The position numbers and the translations under genes were made by a program. Shown one piece after another: positions 22,315-35,217 of a stretch of DNA of 64,000 bases. The stretch's first letter is position 1; every line of letters begins with the position of its first letter. This DNA is from Tetrapyrgos nigripes (lineage: Eukaryota; Basidiomycota; Agaricomycetes; Agaricales; Campanellaceae), in contig JAACJM010000048.1 in the NCBI GenBank assembly GCA_013368315.1, forward strand, positions 310,001-374,000. The letters run 5' to 3'. The notes under the pieces are model-generated. The model had not been told where the DNA came from. It searched no databases and worked only from the letters and a program-made list of their open reading frames with translations.

Positions 22315-23007
22315 ATGACTGACTCTATGCATGATGATAGTCCATGCAAGAGAAAAGCTGAAACTGCTGAGGTGGAAGTAGCCACTCCACAGACCACTTC
22401 ACCGTCTGCTGCTTCATCCTCCACTTCAACACCTGCATCTGAGCCTTCCATATTAACACTGCTCCCTGAGAACCTTCTGAGTCTACCCTCTTCCTTGTCA
22501 GACAAAGAAGAAGAGGAAACAGGAACTGCTGTCCTTGTTGATACTACCATACCTACACTGTCTGAACCTTCTAAAAACTCCAAACACAACTGTTTGCCAT
22601 CATCTTTGTCTGAATCATCCGCATCTTCTGTCTGCTCTGTCTTCATGTCTTCTTCTAATGCAGCTTGGGTGCCTGGTGGTCCAGGAAAGCCACCAAAGGT
22701 GCTCAAGAGGTCACTCACTGCCCAACAGTATGCCAATGTCTGCAGTTCCATGGCAAGTTACCATGGTGGTCATAAAACCCCTTTGACAGACTTCTTGATG
22801 TCTGAAGCTCGTGATCTCTTCGCTGAGTGCTTCCAACACCCAGACAGCATGAACCTTTTCTCTGTTCGCAAGGTGGATCTTCAAAAAGGCTGTGCAGCCA
22901 ACTTCGAACACATTGTGCTCTCTCATATCCTGGGTGAGGACTGGGAAGAGCACATAAGGACTCATCATCCATGCCGACCTCACCAAGTTCAAGGACTACA
23001 ACTTTAG
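22315..23007 (+). pseudogene. gag: Gag of a second Ty3/Gypsy element
   Basis: ATG at 22315 (MTDSMHDDSPCKRK) opens 230 codons: a Ser/Thr/Pro/Glu-rich N-terminus, then a folded part from about residue 130 (RSLTAQQYANVCSSMASYHG, LMSEARDLFAECFQHP). The TAG at 23005-23007 comes after a loss of frame (HHPCRPHQVQGLQL); sequence downstream near 23090-23210 (FLKKKEVLDSLPLQEW-like) appears to continue gag in other frames. Confidence 0.65.
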
Positions 23008-23223
23008 TACTATGTACTACATGCTGGTGACTTACAATGATCTGCTGGTGGGGGTCTAAGCGACACGTAGACGATAGCTGCCTTCACAGTGCCCTGCACA
23101 TGGCCTTGGAGAATGAGAAGGGCTTGAAGAGATTCCTGAAGAAAAAGGAGGTCTTGGACAGCCTACCTCTTCAGGAGTGGGTAGATCAGGTCAAGCTGGC
23201 TGTGTGAAATATTGTAGGGACAT

Positions 23224-24966
23224 TTGTCCCCAACAGGACCGCATCTCTCGTTTGGAGAAAGCCTTGGCAAAGGTGACCTCCTCCACTATGTCTTCCTCTC
23301 ACAACACCTTGTTGTTGTTGTTGTCCATGCCTACATCTTCGTATCAAGCTCCTTGCACCACACATCAACCAGCTGCAGCTGTCTCGGGTGTTGCTGCAGT
23401 CTTTCTGGCAAATCACATTCCCAGTACCCTGGTCAGTTCCAATTGTACAAGGAGGGCCACCTCTGCTTCACTTGCCACACTGCCAACACTGACCACAAGG
23501 GGTCTGATTGCCCTCACAAGGGAAAGCCTCCTGCCCTTACTGTTGCCAACTGTCCTCTGACTCAGGACGATATCGATTATGCAAATGATATGTTTAGGAA
23601 GCATAAGGTTTCCCTCACCTTAAACACTATGCTGAAGAGGACTCCTACAGCCATTGCTGCTGTTGCGCCTGCACCAACTACCACCGTTGTCGAGGATATT
23701 GAGGCCTTCTTGGAACAAGTTGGAAATTCTTCTCACCCTGTTGCTGCTGTTTACCCAAATGCAAGGTCTGTCAGAGATGAGAACCTGTACTCCAACACAC
23801 ACACTAGATGTCGTTCTGTCTCATGGTCACCTGCTTCTCCAATGAGAGCTCCTGGTTGTCAAGGCAGGAACTCTGAGGACTATTATGACTATGGTGATTC
23901 CCCATCTCTCCAATCTCATTGCTGTTGCTATAGCCCATCTCCTCCTAGATGTCGTCGCAACTCCTCTCAGAGATATTCACCAGTTGCAGCCTTGAATGAT
24001 GAGGAATGGGCAAATGTGGGAGGGAATTTGACTCCCAGGGAGCGTTCTTCTAGTCCAGATGGTCGTCACACTGTGGTGAGTGATGCCCCACTTCGTGTTC
24101 CACACTTAGGCTTTGAGGTCTTATTGGTGGGACCATTGTCTGTGTCTCCTGTTCCCATCTCCTTGCTGTAAGACTCTGGCTCACATATTGTTCTGATCAG
24201 GGATGATCTGGTTTGTCAACTGGGCTTGTGTCACTTCAAGCTACCTCGTCCAGAGGTTATTGGCATCACCACTACAGATACCTCATCACTGTCTTGCACT
24301 ACCCCCTTGCATGAATTTGTGAAGCTTCATATTTCAGATTGTTCTAATACGTGGACCTCTCACTCAGTCCACGTTATTGTCTGTTCGTCTTTATGTTCCC
24401 CCATGATTTTGGGCCTCCCATTTCTATCGCATAATAAGCTCACTCTAGACTGTGATAAAGTCTCAGGCATTGATATTTTAGATGCTAGGGCCTCAGCTGC
24501 CCATTTAGCTTTTATTTCCTGTTCTGTAGCACCTGATACTTGTAGCCCTATTTGTAAACTATGTCTCAAAGTCATTTCCAAATTGAAACCATTTCATGAG
24601 CGTAACCCTTGGCTGCATGAATCAGACACTGTTACTCCCTACAATGTTGCTGCTGCTGTCAAGGCTAAACTGGAAGAGTTGGAAATCTCTTCCGCTCTGC
24701 AAGCATGTTCAGACTCCTCAGTTTTCAATAAGATCCCTCATGTGTCTGATCTGCCCATGGAAATTTTGTGTTTGGTTAAACTGAAAGATGCAAACAAGGC
24801 CTTTCAAGCCTGTGCTTACTCATCTCCTCGAAAATACAAAGAGGTGTGGTCTGCACTGATTCAGGCTCATCTTGATGCACCTCGTCAACTACATCTCCTG
24901 CCTTCCTCATCCCGAAAGCAGATTCCACTGCACTGCTGTGATGGACTACTGACTCCTGAGCAGTAA
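23224..24966 (+). pseudogene. Gag zinc-knuckle and protease region of the second Gypsy
   Basis: A CCHC-like knuckle CFTCHTANTDHKGSDC is at about 23463-23510 (C-x2-C-x6-H-x4-C). A Ser/Pro-rich linker follows, then the retropepsin start DSGSHIVLI at about 24173, directly after an in-frame TAA at 24169-24171. The downstream PMILGLPFLSHNKLTLDC (about 24400-24455) is the conserved ILG-type protease C-terminal motif. The frame ends in TAA at 24964-24966, before the reverse transcriptase. Confidence 0.75.
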
Positions 24967-27530
24967 CACAGTACCAGATTGTCACCCACTGCCCCACCCC
25001 AGATTGAAGACGTCTTGACTGATTGCCTAAAGGGTCAGATATGGGGAAAAATGGATATGACAGATTGATTCTTCCAGACTCATATGGATGAGGCTTCCAT
25101 ACCACTGACTGCAGTAAATACACCCTTAGGACTGTATGAAGAATTTGAAATGCACCTGCAATCCACCAATGTCAGGTGGCGTCTGAAAGTTCTGCCATGT
25201 ATACCTGGATGATATCATTATTTGGTCAAAAGACGAGGATAAACATGTCAGGCATGTTGAGCTGATTATTACGGCCCTGAAAAAGAACTGCTTATATTGC
25301 AATGTGAAGAAATGCAAATTCTTCCAGGTGGAGATAGACTTCTTGGGCCATCACATCTCCAAAGTGGCAAATGTGATGCAATTCTACACTTCCCCAGACC
25401 TCACTCTGCAGCTGCTATGCAGAGATTCCTGGGAATGGTGAGATTCATTGCAGGCTACCTGAACAACCTGGCAGAGTACACCTGGGTGTTGACCCCGTTG
25501 ACACAGAAAGAGTGCAACAAAGTATTTCCCGAATGGTCCTCTGATCATGAGAAGGCATTCATATGAATCAAGGAATTAGTTGTCAAGAGGGCATGTCTGA
25601 CAACAATTGATCACACTAACCTGGGTGAGAATAAAATTTTCCTGATTTGTGATGCTAGCAACTGGTGCACAGGTGCAATCCTTGCTTGGGGTCCTGATTT
25701 GAAAAGAGCTAGGGCTGTCACCTTTGATTCCTCACAGTTGTCGGATGCTGAGCTGAACTATCCAGTGCATGAGAAAGAATTGTTGGCTATTATAAAGGCT
25801 CTGAAAAAGTAGAGAGCTGATTGCATTGGAATGAAGATTTATGTTATGACAGATCACTGTACCCTGACTAACTTCCAGGGGCAAAATGACCTTAGCACTT
25901 GCCAGATCTGCTGGCAGGAATTTCAAAGTCAATATGACCTTGACATCTCTTACCTTCCAGGTGACGAAAATTCTGGACCAGATGCCTTGTCTTGGATCCC
26001 TCCTAACTCAGTCGAGAGACCTCAACGTCTAGTTGATGTTTGGCATTGAGCCTGTGCTGTTGCTCCAGTAATGTCTGTTGAGGTTGATTCTGATTTCTTG
26101 GAGAAAATCAAGGCTGGTTATGCTGATGACGATTTTGTCAAAAAGTTGCAGGACTTGTCAGCCTTACCTCCAGGAATCGAGAAGCATGGAGACCTGTGGT
26201 TTGTTGCTAATAGGCTGTTTATTCCTGCTGGGAACAAGCTTAGAGAAACTCTCTACCAGCTTGCTCATGATAGCACTGGACATTTTGGTGGAGATGAGAT
26301 TTGTACTATTGGCCAAACATGCGTAAGAACCTGGTTGGTTCTTATATTCCTTCATGTCAGGAATGCCAATGTAACAAGGGAAACACAGCTAAAAATTCCA
26401 AAGGTCCCTTGCACCCTCTGCCAGTTCCAGATGGCTGTTTGGACAGTGTAGCACTGGATTTCATGGGTCTGCTGCCTGAGGATGAGGGCTACAATTGCAT
26501 TCTGTAAATGACGGATCACTTGGGTGCTGATTTGAGGATAGCCCTGACTCACACTGACATTACGGCTGAGGATTGTGCTCTTGTGTTTTTCAATGAATGG
26601 TATTGTGAAAATGGCCTCCCAACTGAATTGGTGTCAGATTGGGACAAGCTTTTCATCTCAAAGTTTTGGAAGGCCTTTACTGCCCTGACTGGGGTGAAGT
26701 TAAAGATGTCTTCAGCCTTCCACCCAGAGAGTGATGGATCGTCTGAATGCAGCAACAAGACCATTAATGTATCTTGCCAGCAAAAAGGTTGGGTTTGTGC
26801 ACTGCCAACAGTTCGTTTGACATGATGAATTCTGAGAATGCCAGTACTGGCATGTTGATGTTTCAATGCAAAATGGGTCACTCACCAAGGGTGCTGCCCA
26901 CTATTGTGTGCTCACCTGATGCCAGTCCTGAAGAATTGGATGCTCATGCGTTTTTGGAACAGATGGCATGTATCGAGCAAGATGCCCAAGAAGCCTTGTT
27001 CACAGTGAAAGTTCAACAAGTGACTCAGGCTAACAAGACCTGAGGAAAGCCTCCAGTATACCAAGAGGGAGATATGGTCATGTTGTCAACATTTAATTGT
27101 AGGAGACAGTATGCACAGTCTGGGCAGAACTGAGTAGCAAAATTTTTTCCACATTGTGACAGACCTTACAAAGTGATCAAGGCTCATCCAGAAACAGATT
27201 CATACACTCTTGACCTACACAACATGCCCTCAGTGTTCCCAACCTTTTGTTTCCCAACTCAAGCCTCATGTTCTGAATGACAATGCTGCCTTCCCTGGTA
27301 GAGCTCGAGATCCACCACTGCCACCAGTTTTAGTAAATGGTAAACCAGAACATTTCATAGATCATGGGGTCAAGGGTGGCAATTCCTGATACACTGGGTG
27401 GGTGAGGGACCTGAAGGTGACCAATGGGTGCCATTCTCAGAAATTTGCGACTGCAAATGCATCAATGAATGGGCTGCGCAGGGTGGTGCTGGTCCACAAG
27501 AGATGTTCTCAAATGTGGCCGTAATACATT
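24967..27530 (+). pseudogene. pol: Reverse transcriptase, RNase H and integrase of the second Gypsy
   Basis: Fragments in order: KMDMTD-x-FFQTHMDEASIPL and VNTPLGLYE (about 25045-25140), a deletion of the RT palm, the catalytic YLDDIIIWSKDEDKHV (about 25202-25250) and FFQVEIDFLGHHIS. RNase H is CDASNWCTGAILAWGP (about 25650-25700) with ELNYPVHEKELLAIIKALKK. The integrase zinc finger H-x-x-H / C-x2-C is around 26270-26375, LDSVALDFMGLLPEDEGYN at about 26435-26495, LVSDWDKLFISKFWKAF at about 26628 and FHPESDGSSECSN at about 26715. A chromodomain-like tail (FLIHWVGEGPEGDQWVPF) lies at about 27390-27445. Numerous stops and frameshifts. Confidence 0.8.
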
Positions 27531-27642
27531 GATTGTTTACTTACAAATTTTTTCTTCAAGATTCTTATTTCATTACTGATTCTCTGATACTCTCTCATTT
27601 CTTTCTCCATTAGAATATGCTCTGTTTTGAAATGGGGAGGAG

Positions 27643-27833
27643 TGTAAATGTATCTACATTTATGACCCAATCATATGTTGTGACTACCATATATTTACAC
27701 TGATAGTCACATTTGTAACTTACTTCTTCTTTCTTATCTCTTTCAATACAACGTGTTCCTGATTATATCTCGTCCCTGCTTTGCTCCCCATCATCATCTC
27801 CACTAGTGTGGCAGTCCCCATACTGCCATTACA
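27643..27833 (+). repeat. 3' LTR of the second Gypsy
   Basis: Starts after a purine tract (aaatggggaggag). It is a short LTR of 191 bp, TGTAAATG to CCATTACA, with matching inverted ends TGTAA/TTACA. No 5' partner occurs in the window. Confidence 0.65.
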
Positions 27834-28735
27834 TTGAAAGGTTAAAACAGGTAAATGAGCATAGAGTTATTTCCCTGAGACAGAATAAAATAGTGCAGAC
27901 ACAAGTCTACAAAAACACCAGCTAATGCTGAGTCAGCAACATAAGGACTCCAAATCCTGTGGGGTAGTACTGGTTGGTGACTACAAAGCAAGAGAGTGGG
28001 CTACTTCTGCAGTCTTTGAGGTAGCTCCTCTGAGTATGAATTGCTTTTCTTCTTCCTTTAACCTTCTACTTCCACCCCCCACTCCTTCCTAACCTTCTAG
28101 CATGGCCTATTTTTGTTAAGAGTGAGCTGTGCAAATAGAAGAGACAAGTTGAAGTTGTAGGGAGGAGCAACAATAGAATATAAATGATACTCTGACACAA
28201 CTGCATCATGATGACATCATCAACCCTGCTTTAAACTCCTCAGACAACTCCATTACAATGCAGATCCATTGTTTGAGTTTTGAACAACCTATTCAACAGC
28301 TCAGCTGCAAAATGAGGCCATTGTACCCACTGTACTCGATCATTCCAATGATCTTCTTATCCCAGGGCTAATGCACATACTTAGAGCTAGGAGATAACTA
28401 AAGGGTATCCTGTTACAATTACTATTTATAGGAATCATTATTTTTCGATGCCAACCCACCCAAATTTTCAGACGCAGATCTCTGATCCATGAGAATTTAT
28501 TTCTAGAGTGAGCTGAAAAGTCAGGTGATTTATTTGCTTACAGTAAGCGGTTGAGTATACCAAGGATTGAACTCATGTGAGCAAGAAACAACTGACATGG
28601 AGTTTGGAACAATGCAAACCATTGCAGTACAGGGCCTTTATTAACTTTGGTACATAATATTATGTATCTAGTTGTACAATAAATATATATTCATGACCAC
28701 ATGCATTTGCTCAACATTGTCAAGGATTATGGAGA
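27834..28735. other. Gene-free region
   Basis: No protein-like frame. A weak tRNA-like B-box (GAGTTCAATCC, minus strand near 28568) could be another SINE relic. Confidence 0.4.
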
Positions 28736-28739
28736 TGTG

Positions 28740-30150
28740 GGTTTATGGGGGAGGGGAATATATGTGAGTGCAGGGGATTTTATCATGAATGTATCTTTAA
28801 GGAGCCATTCAGGCATAATTCACTGCTAGTAATGGGAAGTTTATCATTGATATATATTTTTTCTGGGCCAATTATGGCCTCTAACTCCAGATTGAGAAGT
28901 AAAGAAAGCCTACAATGATATGTGGACGTGTATGTGAATGCAGGGTAGTTTATGATCAATATATTTTTGTTCTGGTCTAGTTCTGACCTCACTTAACTCT
29001 AGAACAAGTGGGAAAGAAACCCCATGCTGAAAACTGCTCTGGATCTGGAGATATGAGTTGTGGGTTGGGGAAGGAGAGGGTATGTGAGTACAGGGAAGTT
29101 TACCTTCAACATATTTTTTTTCTGAGGCAATTCTGGCCTCATTTAACCTCAGAATAAGGGGGAAAGAAACCTTAGAATTATAGGTGCTCTGGATGTGGAG
29201 ATATGAGTTTTTGGGCAGGTGAGGGGATGGTATGTGAGAGCAGAGAATTTTACCATTGATATATTTTTGTTCTGGGACAATTCTGACCTCCTTTAACTCT
29301 AGAACAAGAGGGAAAGGAACCCCATACTGAGAGGTACTCCAGATCTACAGATATGAGTTTTTGGGTGGGTGAGGAGAAGGGTATGTGAGTGCAGGGAAGT
29401 TTACCATCAATATATTTTTATCTGGGGCAATTCTGGCCTCATTCAACTCCAGAACAAGAGGGAAAGAGACCCCATACTGAGAGGCACTCTGGATCTACAG
29501 ATATGAATTTTTGGGTGGGTGAGGGGGAGGGTATGTGAGTGCTAGGAAATTTGCCATCAATATATTCTCGTTCGGGGGCAATTCTAGCCTCGTTTAACTC
29601 CAGAATTAGAAGGAAGAAAGCCCCACAATGATAGGTGGACTGGATATGGAGATATGATTTTGTGGGTGGGTGGGGGGAAGGGTATGTCAATGCAGGGAAG
29701 TTTACCATCAATATATGTTTGGTCTGGACCAATTATGGCCTCATTTAACTCCAAAAAAAGAGGGAAAAAAACCCCATACAGAAAACTACTCTGGATCTGG
29801 AGATATCAGAGGGTATGTGTACTATGTGAGTGCAGGGAAGTTTATCTTCAATATATTTTTGTTCTGGAGCAACTTTAGCCTCATTTCACTTTGGAATAAT
29901 GGGGAAAGAAACCCTAGAATGATAGGTGCTCTGGATGTGAAGATATCAGTTGTTTGGGTGGGTGAGGGCGAGGGTGCAGGGAAGTTTACCATCAATATAT
30001 CCTTGTTATGGGCCAATTCTGATCTCATTTAACTTTGGAACAAGGGGGAATGAAGCCCCATAATGATAGGTACTCTAGATCTACAGATATGAGCTTTTGG
30101 GTGGGTGAGAAGGCTGATATGTTTGATCAATTCTGGATGTGGAGCTATCA
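28740..30150 (+). repeat. Tandem satellite, period about 150 bp, about 9 copies
   Basis: Each unit holds GGAGATATGAGTTT, a G-rich GGGTGGGTGAGGG block, TATGTGAGTGCAGGGAAG, TTTACCATCAATATAT, TTCTGGGGCAATTCTGGCCT and AACAAGGGGGAAAGAAAC. The GATATGAG anchor recurs at about 29050, 29198, 29349, 29498, 29650, 29801, 29940 and 30084, i.e. spacings of 139-152 bp. The first copies (from 28740) are more worn and partly rearranged. Short ORFs inside are repeat artefacts. Confidence 0.9.
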
Positions 30151-30329
30151 GTTTGTGCATGCATGAGGGAGTTATGCATTGCAGACTCAGTTGGAGTGCT
30201 GGTGAAGCCTGACAAACTATCTGTGAGTATGAGAGATGGGGGCACAGTGAGTATGTTGGATTGGTGAAGAGGACTGTTGAGTCAAAGGTGGATTCTGGTT
30301 TGTAGAAGGGTGGATGGGCACAAAGATGT

Positions 30330-30680
30330 AGATGAAGTATCCTGGGAGGCGATAGAGATGATGATCATCCTTAGAGAGAGATATAGGAGCTCTGCCAGGC
30401 CATAAGGATGATCATAAGAGAATGATGCAAGGATGGAGGAACCCAGGTGCGACAAGGACACAGTCTGCATCAAAAAACCTGTTACTTCCTTCTTTCTGGC
30501 CATACACCCCATCTTTTCTTCTTTTCTTCTATCCAGTAACTCCTCTGAAAACCCAGCTGCTGTGTATGCTCCCAACATATTGAATCCAGGAAGTCTTTTC
30601 CAAATTTCTAGGCCCTATTAGCAAGCTGATGCTAGGACCATAGAGAGGTAATCGAGGTCAGTAGAAGTGGAGCAGAGTTA
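30330..30680 (-). repeat. Copy of a dispersed repeat also found at 61745-61985
   Basis: Read on the minus strand this matches the plus strand at 61745-61985: ATTACCTCTCT, ATCAGCTTGCT, TGTCCTTGTC and GGCAGAGCTC-type sequence occur in the same order. The flanks to 31040 are pyrimidine-rich on the minus strand. Probably a piece of one unidentified transposon family. Confidence 0.6.
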
Positions 30681-31338
30681 ATACAAGGGAGTCCATGAGA
30701 GGTGAGGTTCCAGAAAAGGAGCAACCAGATGAATATGATTCTGAATGAATCAGTCAATAGATCTCGGTTGACATAGGCAGCTGAACTGCGAAGGATCAAG
30801 CATTGAAGTAAAGACAAAGGAAGAGTTAGCGTAGAGTTCCGAATATCACTGATTAAGAATGTGAAATGTGAGAAGTATGTTGTGAATATAGTACAGTGTA
30901 AGAGGAGAGCACAGTAAAGATATAATGTAGAGAAGAGAATAGGAATACTGGTAGGCAGAGCTACAAAACCTCCAGCTGTACTGAGAGAAAGATGAAAGTC
31001 CCACACAGCAGCGTACACGAAGCAGTAGCCATGTCATGAAGATGTCAACAACAATCCAGAGAACAAGGAAGAGTAGTCAACACAAGAAAAGGGACAGAAT
31101 GAGGATGAAGATGTAGATGGTGTTCTGGAAGTGCCAATTGAGGAGACAATGGGAGCAAAATGAAGAGACAATGCTCAGGTGTTTCCAGCAATCAACTTGT
31201 TCTCAACTTTGACACCCAGCCTGTCAGCTAATGCTGTAATACTAAAGCAAAAGTACTGGACCTATCTTCCACACGAGATTTGCAAAAGTCAAGGTACATC
31301 AGTAGCAGCCTGGTGGCTGGTGGGTGGGGCTTAGCCAA

Positions 31339-31497
31339 CACTGCAGGCATAATACGATTTACTAACCTAGTAAATCGATTAGTCAGCTTAGGAAATCGAT
31401 AGGAAATTGGTTTCCTGGAATCTGATTGGCTGTTCACAATTTACTAAGGATTTACTATCAATTTACGCAGTGAGAAGAAGGTATTATGCCCGCAGTG
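31339..31497. mobile_element. 159-bp CACTA-like MITE
   Basis: The left end CACTGCAGGCATAATAC pairs with the inverse of the right end, CACTGCGGGCATAATAC. A 3-bp duplication caa flanks it (31336-31338 and 31498-31500). CACTG ends and 3-bp duplications fit the CACTA superfamily. The AT-rich interior has repeated TTTACTA motifs and no coding capacity. Confidence 0.75.
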
Positions 31498-32339
31498 CAA
31501 GGCAGCCATCTTTGGCAATTGCTCAGTTATGCTTGCTTAAGTCATTTTTATTATTTCTCGTTCTCAAAGCTTCGCAGCTGTAATAAAGCGTATTGCTTTT
31601 GCAAAAGATATGGAGAACGAGTAATATACAGCCCTTTTGCAAAAGATGGTGGTATATATGTATGTATCAGTATATATGTACAAGATAGCAACTAGATGAT
31701 AGGATACTGAAGGAGTCCAAGTGCAGGAGAGCAGGATGACGATGACAACGGAATGCAAGATGATGACAAAGCCAACAAAAGAACAAGGGGGACAACAATG
31801 GGATCAGGAGGAGACACAGGCTCTTTTTGAGGGTGGTTTCCTGTGCTCAGTCTCTTCACTCTGCAGAGCCTCCATCACCCAAACAACATCAGCAATCACG
31901 ACAGCCCCCTCTTCACTGGCCACAGCAGAATCTCCCAAAGACTCAGGGTGTGTTCAAAGCCACCAGAACAGGAATGCAAGGACATTATACATTCCATTGT
32001 TCCCAGGGCAGACCAGAGTTCCATAATCCCCTCCTACCTCTGTCTTCCACTGTCCACAACTATATTCATCAGAATCCTCAGCCAAATTTCTCCATTCCGG
32101 CTGTAAGTCATTCCACCAGTGTTTGAACACTAGGTAGTAGCTGTCGACAGGAGTTGAAATAAGTGTATGGGGAATCTGCTCCTTTCAGTCACTCCTGACC
32201 CAATAAGCGATAGCAGGTGGTCAACAAGTTGTGGAGAGGGTTTTAGTTTTAGTTTTGAAGCCATAGGATCTTTCCAGTGACATCAGGCACTCAACAGCAT
32301 CCTCCCAAATTGTCCCACTGATCCCATTCAAGAGGTAAA

Positions 32340-33899
32340 CCTTCAAATGGTTTCACATGAAGGTGCTTGAAGCCAATGGGATCCCAATCATGGAAAGCGA
32401 GTGGATTGGGTCCTGGCGTGTGGCCAACTTGGACACTATTTGAAAAATATCAGACATTGATGACTTCTCACCTGGCTGTGAATATTTTGTTCTTGTCTTT
32501 GCCCTGTAAGTCCTCTCCGGTGGCAACAAGGCTGATCTTGGTTCTGGTGGCCTTGTCAAAGTTTTGAAGAACCTCATTGAGTGCTGCAGGCAGAATCTTC
32601 CACCATCTGAGTCAAAGTAAGCTATTAATCAAAGTTTAGCAAAAGTGATGAACACACACCTGTCTACCAAGCTGGAGTCTGAGGTGTCATATTTGTTGTA
32701 ATTGTTTATATCCTGCTCATACTCCTCTTCCATTTCCTTTTGTATCTTCTCTACAGTTTCCGAATCCTCTTCGGCAAATAGTTCCTTAGCAATGAGGACA
32801 TGTTCCTGTAACCTAAAACAACTGCCTTCCTCAGGTGCACCAAATTGTTCGTTATAGACCTTGTTGACTTTGTGCTTGTAATCTGGATGTTTCTGGTAGA
32901 ACTTATAATCCGTCGTTCTGATGGGGGTGCAACCAATAGCAGTGTTGTGCAAGGAGCTGAGCAACACATCACTTTCTTTCAAGCAGGTGGATTTCTCTTT
33001 GGTCAGTCATGTTGAAAACCACTGGGCCACTTTCTAAAAGACAGAAAAAGTGAATATTGCTTTTGCAAAAGTGAAGGATATGGGGTATTACCTCATTTGG
33101 AGCAGCCCTCACCAGTAAAATATTCTCTGCATCAGTTCTCTCGATGGCCTTCTTCTTCTTGCACTTCTGCGTCATGACTGGTTCTGACTCTTTCTTCTTT
33201 TGACCTGACTTCTGTCCTTCATTGGCTCTGGCAACCTTGGCATTGTCATTCACAGAAGAGGTGGGCTCAGACAGCTTTCCATTGGTTTTATCAGATGAGG
33301 AGGGATCAGACACATTGGGGTTGATCAATGGGGGACGCTAGATGCAGACGCAGATGGACCATAGGTGGAAGATGACAAACCAGATGCAGCTTGGCCAGAC
33401 ACGTTAGGTTCAGCAGATCCAGTTGGCCCAGACGTGTCAATGTTTGCACCAGATGCATTCACTGTCCTGGACACGTCACTGGTGACAGACAAATTCAGTT
33501 CTGGCACATCCAGCCCACCTTCGGTGGAGTTGTGTTTGTCTTTCTGGGCAGACGCATCAGGCAGATTGGTGGTGGGAGCAGATTGGGGTCCATCTTCTTT
33601 GTTGTCATCATCTTTGTTGTCGCTGCCATCCCCAGTGCCCATTGGTCAATATTATGTTTGACTTTGATCTTCTCAACTTCTTTTACCTTATCTGCTGTCA
33701 GGTTGCATGGAGAGTTGGATTTCTATTCTCCAAAAAACTCACCCCAGAACTCAGCTCAGTTTTTGAAGTTGTCCCAATAGGTAGGGAAGAAGCTCTCAAG
33801 CAGCTCTAGAGGTGGACCAAGGAAATAACCCTTATTACTGCATTTTTTGTCTGTATTTCGCTTCTTTCTGGGAGTCTTAGCCTTCTTAGCGTGTGCCAT
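32340..33899 (-). pseudogene. Decayed gene of an unknown repetitive basidiomycete family
   Basis: Minus-strand ATG at 33899 opens MAHAKKAKTPRKKRN..GYFLGPPLELLESFFPTYWD. A TGA follows (…FKN-x-AEFWGEFF). Then come a long Ser/Asp/Asn-rich region (33642-33325), a basic KKKKAIERTDAENILLVRAA block (about 33160), DYKFYQKHPDYKHKVNKVYN and FRLQEHVLIAKELFAEEDSE (about 32905-32755), and ALNEVLQNFDKATRTKISLV (about 32585-32520). The order of a small N-terminal domain, disordered linker, helical region and C-terminal block matches multi-copy Agaricomycete proteins I recall without a known function. Stops and frame changes are present; some may be introns. Confidence 0.5.
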
Positions 33900-34274
33900 G
33901 GTCACTTGAGTCTGGGTCTGCTGTCAGAGAGATGGAGGTAAATTCAGTCAATAGGCAGGAATTGGGGGTAAAATACATTTGTAGCACTATATGAACTTAC
34001 TTGGCGATGAAAAAGACTTAAGAATAGAGAAGAAAACAGCACCTGATTTCAATGTGATCTTTTTTGAAAGTCAAGGTAACGAAGGAGGTGAGTGGCTCAG
34101 ATGCCCCTGTTTGGAAGCCAATCATGTGACCCTGATTATTTGTCTTCAACTCTTCTCTTGTTCAAAAACTTCATCAAAACTGCAGTTTTTTCTTATTTTG
34201 CACAGCTATTATTTTCTCTATTGACAGTGCTAGGTAAGTCCTATACTATTCCTTCACCACAATACATTCCTTTC

Positions 34275-35170
34275 TTTTAGAGTCTCCCCAAAATGGCTTG
34301 CAGCTCTGCTCTGTTATCAGTCCTGGGCACTTTGCTGTGAGCACAGGTTGTGATGGGGAGAATTCTCTTTTATTACTGTTTGTCATTAATGATCCAAAGA
34401 GTTCAACTACTGACATGTTGTTCTATGTTTTTTTAGGAAAATAATGGACAGAAAGGTAACCCCTATCCATGTCTTTTGCTAAAGTCTGATATTTACTATT
34501 GTGTACAGACCTGTTCTGGCAACATCTTTGCAGTGTGGAGTGGTGATGTGATCACTGCCTCCACGTCCTTCAATCTCTTTACGACTGTCCAAACACTCAT
34601 ACCACCAAAGCCTGCCACTCTCGACAAAGTTCAAGATATCCCGCTGTTTGATTCTGCAGACGCGACTCCTATCCAAACTCCTGAGCAGTCTAATACACTG
34701 CTCTATCTCTATTCCAACACATCCTCCCTGTCTACTCCACTGTCCTCTCAAGGTTCAAGTCCTGTGTGCTGAGGCAAATGGAAAAGAAAGACCACATGAA
34801 GCAGGAAGAAAACCCATGGTTCTATCAAATCAATACCTGATCCTGTGGTACCCCAAACTCAACACCTGAAAGCCTTGACCATTCGGAGCCACTCTTCCCA
34901 GGAAAAATATCGGATGGACGGGAGGGAGGCTTATGAGCGCACTCTGGGATACCACCCGAGGACGTCCATCAGCCACAATCTGTTTCTCAAAGATGACTTT
35001 AAAGAGACTCAAGCTGATGTTGTTTGTGATGTCTCAAAGCAGATATCTGGCTATTTGGGTGGTACTTCCAAGGAGATCAGTGGAGATGAGTCTTCTGACA
35101 AAGAATGGACTATTCAGGAGCTTTGTGGGCCAGACAGATTGGGTTTCCAATATGCTGCAGTGGGTGAAGG
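34275..35170 (+). CDS. Multi-exon gene of unknown function, 3' end removed by a Gypsy LTR
   Basis: Exon-like blocks are joined by introns with good borders (…tttttttag at 34437, gtaacc at about 34456, gtgtacag at about 34510). One exon reads KTCSGNIFAVWSGDVITAST, followed by a Ser/Thr/Pro-rich stretch ending in a stop at 34770-34772. The last exon, SHSSQEKYRMDGREAYERTL..DKEWTIQELCGPDRLGF.., ends at a perfect donor gtgagt at 35171. The matching acceptor is not seen because an LTR begins 47 bp later at 35218. One frame break between exons suggests decay. No family recognised. Confidence 0.4.
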
Positions 35171-35217
35171 GTGAGTGTCGAATCAGTACTTTTTCAAAAG
35201 TGTTCTTCCACTCAACC

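Noticed and set aside
29439..30032. ORFs of about 70-120 codons in the satellite
   Set aside because: They recur with each repeat unit and use non-ATG starts.
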